Positions 12,804-22,489 of a DNA stretch of 64,000 nt are shown here, one piece after another. The notes beneath the pieces were generated by a model. That model was not told the DNA's origin. It made no database searches and saw only the letters and a list, made by a program, of their open reading frames with translations. Position numbers and translations under genes: made by a program. The DNA is from Euglena gracilis. Its lineage: Eukaryota; Euglenida; Euglenophyceae; Euglenales. The stretch lies in contig CP154954.1 in the NCBI GenBank assembly GCA_039621445.1, positions 77,200,073-77,264,072 on the forward strand. Reading direction: 5' to 3'. The stretch's first letter is position 1. Every line of letters begins with the position of its first letter.

Positions 12804-15800
12804 TTACGAGCATATATAACTGTATGTGTGTGTGTGTTCTCTATGTATTATGTGTATGTGTATATTGTTATATGTGGCATACATTGTATGTATTTTATGT
12901 ATAAATATATCTGCGCAACCACCCATGAGGCCTGGTTCACCTGTGGAGGCTATGCAGAGCCTGGACACGTGGCCAGAAGGGCAGGATTTCATTTTTGATG
13001 CAAACATTTTTCCTTTTACCCACACAGGCTTTTGGGGAATGTGGCGTCGTGCCAGCCAGCAGCCACAACGCCTTTTTGCTGACATGATGGATTTGGAGGT
13101 GTGTCGCCGACTCCAATTGGGTCTCAAAGAGAGGTGTGCCTGTCTGAAATTAAAAATCTTTGTGATCCCCTCCTGGAGGAAAAAAATGAAGAGATTCCCA
13201 AAAGCCCCCCCCCCCCTCCAGTGGGCCAAGGACGCCAGTCGGCCAGACTTTTAAGGCCCCCAGAGGGTAAAATACACCCATCCAGGAAAAAAGAATACCA
13301 AATCCCCTTTTCCATTGGATTTTTTTCCAGTTTTTTTCCAAATTGATGGGGTTTTGGCTGATAGTTTTCACGGATGGCACAAAAAAAACACCAAACCCAT
13401 TTTCCCACCATTTTTTGGGTCATTTCCTCAAATAGTTTTGGCTCAACCCAAAGGCCAACGGCTTGGTGGGAGCAAAGATTTTTCAAGTTCTGTGACTTGG
13501 GGGGAGCCACAAAACCCGGTCCTGGCCGAGCTCCCCCCCCCCCCCCCCAGAGGGGGTCGGGCTGAGTGGGTACCCCGCCGGAGGTGGGAGTTTCTTCTGC
13601 TTTCGGCGCGAAATGCCGATGAAATTTTGGACCCCAAAATTTCCCCCCAAAAGTGGGTCCCCGATCCCCCCCCCCTTTGGGCCTTGGGCCCCTCAAGTGG
13701 GTGGGTGGGCAGGCACCTATGCCGACCGCAGCCGACCGCAGCCGACCGCCGGTTTCAGGACTGTCATAGGTGGGGTACCGACCGCAGCCGACCGCAGCCG
13801 ACCGCGCGGCTTTTTTTCTATATCTAGAATGAGGAATTTTTTTCTATATCTAGAATCTATATCTAGAATGAGGAATTAGGCTCATTTTTATCCCAGATGT
13901 TGAGATTTTTCTGGCTCATCTGGCTCATGTTGTCACTTTTGGCCACATTTGGCCATTTTTGGTCGCTTTTGTCCCCTTTTGGCCCATTTGTCACCATAAT
14001 TCACCCATTTTTACCTATTTTGACTTTGGCCGCTTTTTGCCCACTCCTTGTAATTTTGGGCCATTTTGTCCTGCTCTTTGGCCATTTTGGGCCATTTTGG
14101 GCCATTTTTGACCATTTAAAGCCATTTTCCACCTTTTCTTTTGCTATTTTTGCCCATTTTTTGGTCTCTTTTTTGGTCCAATTTGACCATTTTGAGCATT
14201 TTGCGCCAGTTTGTTGTCAAAAGTGAACAAAAGCTGCTAAAATGACCCAAATTGGCCAAAAGCAGGGTCATTTTGGGCCATTTTTGGCTTTTTTGGACCA
14301 TTTTGGGCATTTTTTGTTATTTTTGTCTGCTTTGGAACTTTTGGCCATTTTAACCATTTTTTGCCACTTTTAGGCCATTTTTAGGTCACGTTTGACTGCT
14401 CTTCATGTCAAAAGCAACAAAAAGACGTTTAAAGCGGCCTGAAAGTGGCCAGAAGTGGGAAAAAATGGCCAACAGCAGAGAAAAGTGGTCAAAAGTGGGT
14501 TAAAGAGGCCAAAAGTGGCCAAAAGAGGTCAAAGCAAAGCAAAAGCTGGCCAAAAGCAGCCAAAGCCCAGCAAAAAGTGGGCAAAAGCAACAAAAGTGAC
14601 CAAAAGAAAGCAAAAGGCAGGAAATAATGGGCAAAGGCAGCAATAATCGACCAAAAGTTGGCAACAGTGGCCAAAAGCAGTCCAAAACATCAAAAACTGG
14701 CCAAAAGCAGCGAAAAGTGGCCAAAAGTCGGCAACAGTGGATTGTGTGATTGTGATATATGCTCATTTTTTGTTGGCCTGCCCCCCACCTACAGCCAACT
14801 ACTTTGCCGACCGCTGCCGACCGCAGCCGACCGCAGCCGACCGCGGGCTAAAATTTGGAATCTGTCATAGGTGCTTGTGGGTGGGTGAGTTTGGGTTCTT
14901 AAAAAAAACCTCTGGGTGGGAGTGAGTTCTTCAATACCCTCCCCCCTCCAGTCAGCATATGGCATGAAACCCGGGTCAACTGACACCAACTGACCCCAAC
15001 GCACCCTACTCCCATCCTGGTGGGCAGGTGGGTGGGCAGTCTGGGCCAACCGCCAATTGGATTCTGTGAGCCGCCCGGGGGTATAAGTGGGGAGGGAGTG
15101 CATGCCGAACCAATTATTTGATTGCGTCGCACCGCCATTTTCTGCCACGGGTGGCCACCCCGCATTTTCCTGAAACTTTTGGGTGGTGAGGGGGGGGCTG
15201 CCCTGGGAGTATGACCCCCCACCGGGTCTTCCCATAACCCCCCCCAAAAAGCCGTGGGGTGCCAGGTTCAAAGGTTCAAGTTTTTTTTTAGTCTTGGACT
15301 CCGGGTGGGTCCGGCCGAGCCCCCCCCCCCCCCTGGGAGTCCCCCCGGGGGGGGGGATATATTTTCCGGTGCCAAAGGCGCCGAAAATTTTTTGAAAAAG
15401 GTGCTGTTTTCAACATTTTCGCGATTTTTTTGGCCATTTTCGGGGGTGGGTCCCCTGGGACCCCCCCCCCCCCCAGGGGGTGGGTGGGGGGTTGGGGGCC
15501 CCCCCCTCCCCCCCCCCCTTCTTAAAGAAACCCCTGGCCAGGTTATTGGAACCAACTGCTGGCCCTGTCCCCCCCGCCAGGTTATTTGGGCATTTTTTTC
15601 AGTGTCTTACAGGAACTTAGGCAAAGGGGGTGTCAAGTTACTGGAACCATCTCTTTTGCACCTCCCCCCGCCAAAGTTATTCGGCCACTGCCGGGAGCAA
15701 GGGGTTTTTTTAGTTGTGGACCCCGGGGGGGGGGTGGGTAGGATGGGTGGGTCCGGCCGAGCCCCCCCTGGGAGTCCCCCCAGGGGGGGGGATATATTTT

Positions 15801-18800
15801 TCGGTGCCAAAGGCGCCGAAAATTTTTGAAAAGGTGCTATTTTTTGCTTTTTTTTTTTTTTTTTCATCTTTTGTGGGTCCCCTGGGAGGACCCCCCCCCT
15901 CTGGGTCCCCAGGGGCTGGGTGGGTGGCTGCCGGGAGCAAGGGCCCGGCCAGGTTATTTGGGGGGGTTTACCTCCCCGGCCTCCTCCCACCTCCCAGATG
16001 CCGCTGGAGACGCAGGTCTTTGCCTCGGCGGCGGGACGGCAGCCCAAGCAAAAGCACCGCGTCTGCAAGGGGATCAAGGGCAGGCAGCTTTTTCTGGCAT
16101 CCCCCGTCTGTGGTCAGCAATTATTTTGAATTGCACACTCATTGCCACCCGCACGCTCATTGCCACCGCGCTGGAGTGCTTTCACTCAAGCAGCATCGTA
16201 CGGGATTGGACCATACACTGGGAATCCATGGGAAGCCCAGGAGAGTGGGAGGGGAGGCAACAACCCCCTGGGGTTGAAGGTGGGAGGGGTCTGGACCAGG
16301 GTTTGATACCGGGAAGAGAAATAAAACTTTGAAATGAAAATTTTTGTGGGAAAACTCCTGGACGAAATTTCTTTTTTCCCCGAATTTTTCCCCCCATTTT
16401 AAGGATTGGTCCAGGATTTTCCCAGTAGATCTAAGAAAAAAATCTAAATTCCTCCAGTAAATGCCCAAAATTTTTCTGCGGCGTTTCACGCAGATTCTTG
16501 AATGTATTTTTTTCCAAATCACCTGCAGAAGGTGTATTCATCATCCAGAATGAAAGGATGTGTTTTTTGCATTAGTTTGCAATTTGGAGTTTAGGGAATT
16601 TGTCCCAGCTGGTTTAAGCAGGTGTCCAGAATTTTTCCCAGCATTTGTCCAATATTTTTTCCCGAAGGAATTTTTCCCGCCAGCAATTGTTCCCGGTTAG
16701 ATTCCTCTCCCCCCCCTCAGGTATGAGGAGGGTGTGTGGGGTGGAGGATGTGCCCACCTCTCCTGCAAGGGATGTCCGTGCAGACCCAGGGGGAATATCT
16801 TGGGCCCCCCCAAAGGGTCAATATTTTTTCCTACTTGTGCTGGAATTTTTTGGTTGGGGGGGGGGCAGGGGGGGAATGCGTTTCGCATTTTTTTCGCATT
16901 TTTTTCGCATTTTTTGCGCATTTTTTCAAATTTTCCAAAAAAATGCGCATTTTTGCGCATTTTTTCGCATTTTTTGCGCATTTTTTGCATTTTTTTCAGC
17001 GCATTTTTTTGCTTTTTGGCGCATTTTTTTGTGATTTTCCAAAATTTTCGCATTTTTGACCATTTTTGCAATTTTTTGCAAAAATTTGAAATTTTCGACT
17101 TTTTTTGAAACTTACATTTTCCTCATTATTCTACATAATTTCTTCAAATTTGGTGCCATTTTTGCAAGTTTTTGGGTAATTTTTGCATTTTTGTGATTTT
17201 TGCGCATTTTTTTCTCGGATTTTGCACATTTTTGCGCATTTTTTCCAAAAATGTGCATTTTTTGCGCATTTTTTTGCGCATTTTTTTGCGCATTTTTTCC
17301 GAGGCCGGGCGAGCGCATTCCCCCCCCCCCCTGGGGGGGGACAGGGTTCGATAAAAGGGTGGGGGGTTTAGGTTGGACCCCCTCCTGCACAATGGCGCGG
17401 TCTGGGAGACTGATTTTGGGCCTAATGCAAAATGCCATGATGAAAAAATTTTGCCCCAATCCCCAATCAGCCAAAAATGCCTTTTGAGCTTTGGCCAAAA
17501 ATTTGTCAAAAAATACAACCCCAAAAAAGCCAAAAAATTTATCCAGCGCTTCGCTTTCCTTTCCTTTTCTTTGTGACGAAAGTTTTTTGCATTTTTGACA
17601 AGTTTTTGCCCAGAAAGTGCCCAAAATCGTATTTTTTCCTGATTTGGGGAAGGGCACGCTGGGCCGAAAATTGATCGCCTGGGACCATGCCATTATGTAG
17701 GAGGGGGCCCCCCCATCCTGGACTCCCCCCCCCGTCGAACCCTGGTCCGGATCCCCCCCCAGATGTTAATCCAGAAGCTTAACAGCAAAGACTTTCCTTG
17801 TTGAGTGCACCAGAGATTCAGAATTTTCCTCAAATTCCCCATATTTTTGCTTTTGTTATTTTTGTTTTTGTTTCTTATTTATTTTGCATTATTTTGCCCC
17901 TTCGTTGCATTCAGGGCATAGAAGATTTGACCCACCCCGGGGGGGGGGTGCCCGGGACCCCCTGCCCTCCCTCAACGAGATTTATTTATTTCCAGCCGCC
18001 TGCAAGGTGGCTGGACGGTAACGGATTTTTCGGTTTTGGCTTTTGGGGAACAAAAATGGGCAGAAAAATGGGTCAAAATGGGCGAAAATGGGTCAGATTT
18101 GGGCTGTCCAGGACAATTTTGGGGTCAAAAATCGATTTGCATAATTTGGCAGTTTTTGGGACACTTTTGCACGTCGATTTTTTGGTTCCCTGTTCGAACC
18201 CCAGGTCGGGCCTGGGTCAGGCCCAGCTCCAGCCTGGCACCCCAATGGGATGGGGGGGACCAGCCAGCCGGGGGGATATATTTTTCGGCGCCGAAAATTT
18301 TTTGAAAAGGTGCTATTTTTGGAATTTTTCCCGATTTTTGAGTGAGTCCCCTGGGACCCCCCCCAGGTTGGGTGCAGGCTTGTGCTTAGTCGGGTGCCTA
18401 CCCCACGGGGGGGGGGGTGCTAGGGGCAGGCACCCCATAGCACCCGATCCGACCCCCCCGGGGGGGGGGGGTAGGGTTTCGGGGGGTGCCTGCCCCTAGC
18501 AGGCACCCCCCTCCGACCCCGGCGCCGAAGGCGCCGGGGGCCTGGAAACGGCCATTTTCAATGAAAATTTTCTGGGTCCGGCCCGGACCCCTATCCCCCC
18601 CCGGGGGGGGTGTGCCTGCTAGGGGCAGGCACCCTATAGCACCCACCCCCGCCCTCCCCCCCCCCCGGTTGGTAAGCACAAGCATGGTTGGGTGGGGGAC
18701 CCCCCCCCCCCCCCAGCCACTGTTCCCCCCACAGATGGGCGGGTGAAGTCACCCAGCGATGGTCAAAAGTGGCCCACCCAGCACCATCTGCAAACTGAGC

Positions 18801-19564
18801 AATGGGTTCTTCTGGCCAATCGATGGCTGTAAGAACCAGGGGGTTTTTTTTAGCCGTGGACCCCGGGGGGGGGTAGGGTGGGTGGGTCCAGCCGAGCCCC
18901 CCCCCTCCCCCCCGGGGGTCCCCCCGGAGGGGGGGATATACTTTTCGGCGCCGAAAAAGTGCTATTTTGAGCACTTTTCGCGATTTTCGGCCATTTTTTG
19001 TGGGTCCCCCGGGACCCCCCCCCCCCCCCGGGGGGGCGCCCCCGGGGGGGGGGGGGCCGGTCTTAAAAAAAAACCCCTGGTAAGGACCCACTGAGTTTGG
19101 CCACTTCTGGCCAAGCGGCCCCCAGCATCCCCTCATCAGCCCACCACCCACTGGACTGGAAAGCAGTCTGGTCCAGAAGCGCTTCAAGGTCACCGGCTCC
19201 GGCAAGCTTACGTTCCGCCACGGAGGCAAGACCCATCTGAACCAAAAGAAGACTGCCGCCCGCAAGCGCCATCTCCGCGAAAGGTGCGTCTCTGCCTTGT
19301 TGGCGGCCAAATTTCCTCCTTCGGAGCAACTCAGGCCGGCTGATGACGACATATGCCTGAATTTTTCCTGACATGCTTGGGTGGGTCAAGAGCGCAAAAT
19401 AAAAGTGAAAACGTTGACCCCCGTCCCGAGAAGACAAATTCTATGCGAAAGACAAATTTGGTTGTTTTCCCAATGTTTTGCATTTCTTCGCATTTTTCTG
19501 CAGAGCAACTGTGGAGTCCAAGAAGATGGCTGACAACTTTATGAAACGCCTGTTGCCCCATTAG
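11144..19564 (+). CDS. rpl35: Plastid-targeted ribosomal protein bL35, spliced
   Basis: bL35 is a small basic protein of the large subunit of bacterial-type ribosomes. Exons inferred: 11,144-11,302; 12,488-12,567; 15,998 to about 16,087; 19,177-19,283; 19,504-19,564. Exon 19,177 encodes the diagnostic core KRFKVTGSGKL..RHGGKTHL and RKRHLRE; the last exon gives the typical ending (FMKRLLPH, stop TAG at 19,562-19,564). Its phase joins exactly (AG + A = Arg). The 15,998 exon carries the expected basic lead-in PKQKHRVCKG. The 11,144 exon encodes a hydrophobic run (LLVVAGVVSALALLVPAANA) followed by Phe and an Ala/Pro/Thr-rich stretch: a signal peptide plus transit-like peptide with the AxA-F junction of red-type complex plastids. 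Phases agree for 11,302 to 12,488 (1) and 12,567 to 15,998 (0). Unresolved: the exon with the start codon lies upstream, and no clear GT donor follows 16,087. The gene identity is firm; the outer exon structure is inferred. Confidence 0.8.
11303..12487 (+). other. bL35 intron (first resolved)
   Basis: Starts GTGTGTGTT (microsatellite-like) and ends CTCTCGGCAG. It contains C/G runs and no other supported gene. Confidence 0.55.
12771..12801. repeat. (TA)n microsatellite
   Basis: About 15 TA units, flanked by CA/TG-rich sequence (12,720-12,840). Confidence 0.9.
13720..13870. repeat. CCGACCGCAG tandem repeat plus TATATCTAGAATGAGGAAT repeats
   Basis: Two clusters of the 10-bp unit CCGACCGCAG (about 13,722-13,750 and 13,780-13,805) are followed by three copies of TATATCTAGAAT(GAGGAAT). 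A matching CCGACCGCAG cluster lies at about 14,807-14,846, so both sides of the hairpin region carry it. Confidence 0.85.
13890..14745. repeat. Long imperfect palindrome of TTTTGGCCA words
   Basis: The left half (to about 14,400) is built from words such as GGCCATTTTTGG and TTTGGCCATTTT. The right half (from about 14,430) is built from AGTGGCCAAAAG and GCAAAAGTGGCCAAAA. The arms are therefore roughly reverse complements and the strand composition flips from T-rich to A-rich in the middle. No coding content: the open frames are Phe- or Lys-rich artefacts. Confidence 0.8.
15275..15537. mobile_element. AGGGGTTTTTTT MITE-like element, copy 1
   Basis: Runs from a T-tract followed by AGTCTTGGAC, through GTCCGGCCGAGCCCC, GATATATTTTCCGGTGCC, GGCGCCGAAAATTTTTTG and GGTCCCCTGGGACCCC, to CTTAAAGAAACCCCTGG. 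The same order occurs at 15,693-15,905, 18,836-19,081 and in part at 18,231-18,370. Ends are imperfect inverted repeats (best seen in the 18,836 copy). Confidence 0.55.
15693..15905. mobile_element. AGGGGTTTTTTT MITE-like element, copy 2
   Basis: Same block order as copy 1, from AAGGGGTTTTTTTAG to GGTCCCCTGGGAGG. The right end is not clear. It sits about 160 bp after copy 1 in the same direction, within the long bL35 intron. Confidence 0.5.
16088..16864. other. Probable bL35 intron, first part
   Basis: Follows the basic exon at 15,998. No GT donor directly follows the conserved codons; the nearest GT sites are about 16,109-16,116. No gene seen. Confidence 0.4.
16865..17315. repeat. GCGCATTTTT dispersed repeat, copy 2
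   Basis: Same structure and same CCGAGGCCGGGCGAGCG ending as the copy at 7,731-8,131, including the shared unique stretch CATTATTCTACATAATTTC (about 17,123). It lies inside a bL35 intron. Confidence 0.8.
17988..18262 (+). repeat. SINE-like dispersed repeat, copy 1 (B-box-like motif)
   Basis: Similar over about 270 bp to 19,833-20,102: TTTATTTCCAGC, GGTGGCTGGACGG, AAATGGGTCAGA, AATTGGCAGTTTTTG-type words and CAGCCTGGCACCCCAATGG appear in the same order. Both copies contain GTTCGAACCCC / GTTCGACCCC, close to the B-box of RNA polymerase III promoters, so a tRNA-related SINE is possible. No clear A-box was assigned. Confidence 0.5.
18390..18700. repeat. G/C-run block with CAGGCACCCC inverted words
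   Basis: Contains GGTGCTAGGGGCAGGCACC, its approximate reverse (GTGCCTGCCCCTAGCAGGC) and GGTGTGCCTGCTAGGGGC. It forms a locally palindromic G/C-rich cluster inside a bL35 intron. No gene. Confidence 0.6.
18836..19081. mobile_element. AGGGGTTTTTTT MITE-like element, best-preserved copy
   Basis: Starts ACCAGGGGGTTTTTTTTAG and ends CTTAAAAAAAAACCCCTGGT, so the ends are inverted repeats of about 18-20 bp. The inner order matches the copies at 15.3 and 15.7 kb. It sits about 95 bp before the bL35 core exon. Non-autonomous; transposase source unknown. Confidence 0.65.
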
Positions 19565-20989
19565 TGCGAAGAACCCATTTGGCGGCATCACCAGCTGTGG
19601 GGGAATGCATATACTCATAACAAGACACCATTTGTCACGCCTTTTAATTATTTTATGTTCTACTGTTTTCATTTTTCATTTTCCATTTGTTTCATTTATT
19701 TGTTCATATATTGCTTTTGAACTGTCTCTTGGTCCTCAGGTTCTCCCCAGGGCATTGCCAACGAAAATTTGACATCCCCCTGGGGTTCCAGCCAGCTTTT
19801 TCCCAGCCCTGGACCCCCCCCAATCAACAAGTTTCATTTATTTCCAGCTGCCCTTTGGGTGGCTGGACGGAAACGGATTTTCGCTTTCGGGGGTGCAAAA
19901 ATGGCCAATAAATGGCAAAAATGGGTCAGAAAACAGCTGCCCAGGGCAAGTTTGGGCAAGGAAAAAAATCGATTTAATTACATAATTGGCAGTTTTTGTA
20001 GGACATTTTTGCGATTTTGTTTTTTTGGCACCGGGTTCGACCCCGGATCGGGCCCAGCTCCATCCAGCCTGGCACCCCAATGGGGGGGGGGGTCAGCCAG
20101 CCTTTTTCCAGCCAGCCCAAAATTTTCCACCCTCTGAGCTGGATCCCTCCCGGGGGTCCTTGAGCATCGCCCTGGTTCTCCCCCTTGCTATTCCTTCAGA
20201 GACCTGAATTTTTCTGGCAGACCTGGAAAAGGGGGGGAATGCATTTTTTCCACTGGGTGAAATGTAATATCTGGGCCTGATTAAAATGGAGTAATGAACT
20301 CCCCATAAAATTTGTGATGTAAGCAATTTTAAGAAAATAGCTTCTGAACCAGATATTTTTTCAGTTTGGTGGGGGACAGGTGGGTGCCCAGGGCAGTGTA
20401 GTTCGGGTCTGAGTGGTGCCCCCCCAGAGGGAGGTCTATTTCCATTTTTGTCGCAAAGCGCCGAAAATAGAAATAAAAAATTGAAATTTTTTGACCCCCT
20501 AAAGTGGTCCCCCCCAGCCTCTTCCAGGAGATCCACCATACAGAACCCTGGTTTGCATTTTCCTGATTTTTTTTGCATTTTCCTTGGATTTCCAGAGGGA
20601 ATGGTGGAGCATGCCCCTCCATTGCGGTGGCATGCACCCTCCTCCCGTGTTGTATTGGTGACGGGCAGCACACCTCCATACAACAGCTGGCCACTCCTGT
20701 GGGAATTTTGTGTGTTTGCTTTTGGGGGGGGGGCACCCTGCAGGGGTCCAGCCAGCCAGCACCTTATTTCCAACCAGCAATCCCCTGGTGGGTCCCCTGT
20801 CTGGCTGTCGAGGGGGAATAGGACCAGGGCGAGGCACAAGCACAAAGTGAGGCCGCGCCTTGTTGTCTGGCCCTGCGAAGATGAATGTTTTTTGGGATGG
20901 TTTGTCCCTTTGGTGCGGCGATTCCTGGAGTCCGCTCCCGAAAATCTTTTCCTTTCCTGGGAGGGTTGGGTGGGCTCGTTTAGTGTTTG
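19565..20989. other. bL35 3' flank and spacer
   Basis: No gene supported. It includes the second SINE-like copy. At about 20,825-20,990 there are weak remnants similar to DIRS terminal sequence (GCACAAAGTGAGGCCGCGCC). Confidence 0.5.
19833..20102 (+). repeat. SINE-like dispersed repeat, copy 2 (B-box-like motif)
   Basis: Counterpart of 17,988-18,262, with GGGTTCGACCCC at about 20,033-20,044 and the shared ending CAGCCTGGCACCCCAATGGGG. Located just downstream of the bL35 stop codon. Confidence 0.5.
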
Positions 20990-21190
20990 TGCTTCGCCCT
21001 TTTTGCCTCCCGCGAGGCAAACCGACCAGGGAGAAAGGGACACCGAGGGCGAAGCACAAAGACCTTGTGAGGCCATGCCTTGTTCGCCGGCGGTTTGTTG
21101 TGTGATTTTTTGATGCGCTGTGTTGGGGTTTACTTAGTACCGCCTCGCAAGGGTTGGCGGACGATGCTGCTCCGACTTGGCGTTGCTCAG
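20990..21190 (-). mobile_element. Relic of a C-family DIRS 3' terminus
   Basis: Read on the minus strand this matches the 3' end of element C (30,600-30,789): GCCAACCCTTGCGAGGCGG, the CCGGCGAACAAGGCATGGCC block, then TTTGTGCTTCGCCCTCGG and CCTGGTCGGTTTGCCTCGCG. Sequence further inside the element is missing, so it is a solo end. Confidence 0.65.
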
Positions 21191-21318
21191 ACCTCTCCTT
21201 AGTGTGTATCGCCGAAATTTTTTTGCGTATCCTGTGTATCCCCAAAAAAAATTCTGTGTCCATGTGTGTCGCCAAAAAAAATTGCGCATCTCAGTCTCCC
21301 CCCAAAGCAATGTAGCAA
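21190..21318. repeat. TGTGTATC(A/G)CC(A/G)AAAAA minisatellite-like sequence, left side
   Basis: Several copies of a (GT)GTATC-GCC-AAAAAAA unit stand directly left of DIRS element B. A very similar array in the same orientation is at 63,880-64,000, beyond the right end of B. Confidence 0.6.
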
Positions 21319-21450
21319 GAACATTCGGGCTCCGCTCTTCGAGATGGTGAGGTGAGGTCCTGCTGTCCTTGCCAGCTGCTCTTTTCGGTGCGTTTGTGTG
21401 TGCCCGGGGGGTGCTTCTTACTGCTTTTTTTACCGGAGTTGGCTGATTCC
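21319..21450 (+). repeat. Element B 5' inverted terminal repeat
   Basis: Matches element A's 5' end (26,520-26,642 on minus) and, inverted, the 3' end of B: GGTGAGGTCCTGCT, GGGGGGTGCTTCTTACTGC and CCGGAGTTGGCTGATTCC in order. Confidence 0.8.
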
Positions 21451-21574
21451 TAATTCAGCCCTTCGACCAAAAGGAGAAGAATTTCAACTCAACGAGTTCA
21501 ACAACGTTCACCACCGCGACCAATCAATACAGAGGAGGAAGAGGAATTCAGACGATAAGGAAAAGCGGAGGAAG

Positions 21575-21700
21575 AGACACCTCGGGCTCCGCACTTTGCC
21601 CTTGTGAGGCCATGCCTTGCTCGCCGGCGGTGTTTGGAATGTTTTAGTGCGTTGGGTTAGGAGTCCCTGCTTAGTGCCTTTTTTCCGCCAGAGTTGGCTG
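21575..21700 (+). repeat. Element C 5' inverted terminal repeat
   Basis: CCTTGTGAGGCCATGCCTTG, CGCCGGCGGTGTTTG and GTGCGTTGGGTTAGGAGTCC are found inverted at 30,640-30,735, next to C's right end. Confidence 0.85.
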
Positions 21701-21856
21701 ATTCCAAATTTGCCCTTCGACACCCAGAAGAAAGGAACTTCAAATACCGCATCAATTGAGAAAAGAAGAAGACATTCAATCCATTCAAATTATCCAGAAA
21801 GTCACGCTCGTGCAGAACTTCAAATCAAAACTTGTTGACTTTTTCGAAAGATTTCA

Positions 21857-21996
21857 ATGAAACATGCAACTTCAAAGAAGCACAGCGCTGGAGAACTTCA
21901 AGAGGAGCAGCAGCAGCAGCTGGACAACCTGACGACGCGGATCAACTGTGGCGAACCGTGGCTGCCCCTTCCCCAAAAGAAAATTCCCCCACAGAA
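21857..21996 (+). pseudogene. Element C gag-like ORF, 5' part
   Basis: Begins MKHATSKKHSAGELQEEQQQ and is cut at 21,996/21,997, where element A is inserted; the frame resumes at 26,643. The start is a plausible ATG after the terminal repeat. Short, Gln-rich, no fold recognised. Confidence 0.5.
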
Positions 21997-22160
21997 TCGG
22001 ACTCCCACGACAGAGGAAGGGGGAGGAAGGGACCAAGAGGGCGAAGCACAAGAAGATGGTGAGGTCCTGCTTTCCTTGCTGGCTGTTCTGTTCTGGTGTG
22101 TTTGTGCGTGCGCGGGGGGTGCTTCTTACTGCGCCTTTGTTGCCGGAGTTGGCGATGATG
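21997..22160 (-). repeat. Element A 3' terminus and inverted terminal repeat
   Basis: The inner part (22,055-22,157) is the inverted copy of A's 5' end (26,520-26,642). The outer about 60 bp (CGACAGAGGAAGGGGGAGG onward) is unique to this end and is complementary to the internal region at 22,376-22,435. Confidence 0.8.
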
Positions 22161-22375
22161 AGGCCGCGTCCGACACCTTGGCGAAGCTGAACCGCCGTGG
22201 CTCCGCCCCCCCCCCCCTCTCCCATGGTCGCTTGGTGGCCCCCCCCCCCTGATGGGGATGGTGGTCTCTTTCTGTGTTTCTGGGTGGGTGGCTGGGGTTG
22301 CTTGGTTGGGGGTCCCCTTTCTGGTTGGGATGTCTTTCTTTTTCTGCTGATTTTTTGGGTGGGAGGGTTGGGCTC

Positions 22376-22465
22376 ACCATCTTCTTGTGCTTCGCCCTCT
22401 TGGTCCCTTCCTCCCCCTTCCTCTGTCGTGGGAGTCCGAGACCATTCGGGCTCCGCACTGCGAGA
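22376..22465 (-). repeat. Element A internal complementary region
   Basis: Reverse complement of both element ends joined: CTCACCATCTTCTTGTGCTT through GTCGTGGGAGTCCGA, then GACCATTCGGGCTCCGCA. In DIRS elements this region is thought to act as the splint for making the circular DNA intermediate. Confidence 0.8.
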
Positions 22466-22489
22466 TGGTGAGGTACTGTGCACCCCCCT

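Larger units (their letters stand above)
12568..15997 (+). other. bL35 long intron (about 3.4 kb)
   Basis: Begins GTGAGC at 12,568 and ends CCTCCCAG at 15,997. It hosts a TA microsatellite, the TTTTGGCCA hairpin region, CCGACCGCAG tandem repeats and two copies of the AGGGGTTTTTTT element. Frames inside it are repeat translations. Confidence 0.5.

Noticed and set aside
13028-13103. Possible exon GFWGMWRRASQQPQRLFADMMDLE between CACACAG and GTGTGT
   Set aside because: Its start phase (1) does not fit between the phase-0 bL35 exons at 12,567 and 15,998; it may be chance or part of another transcript.
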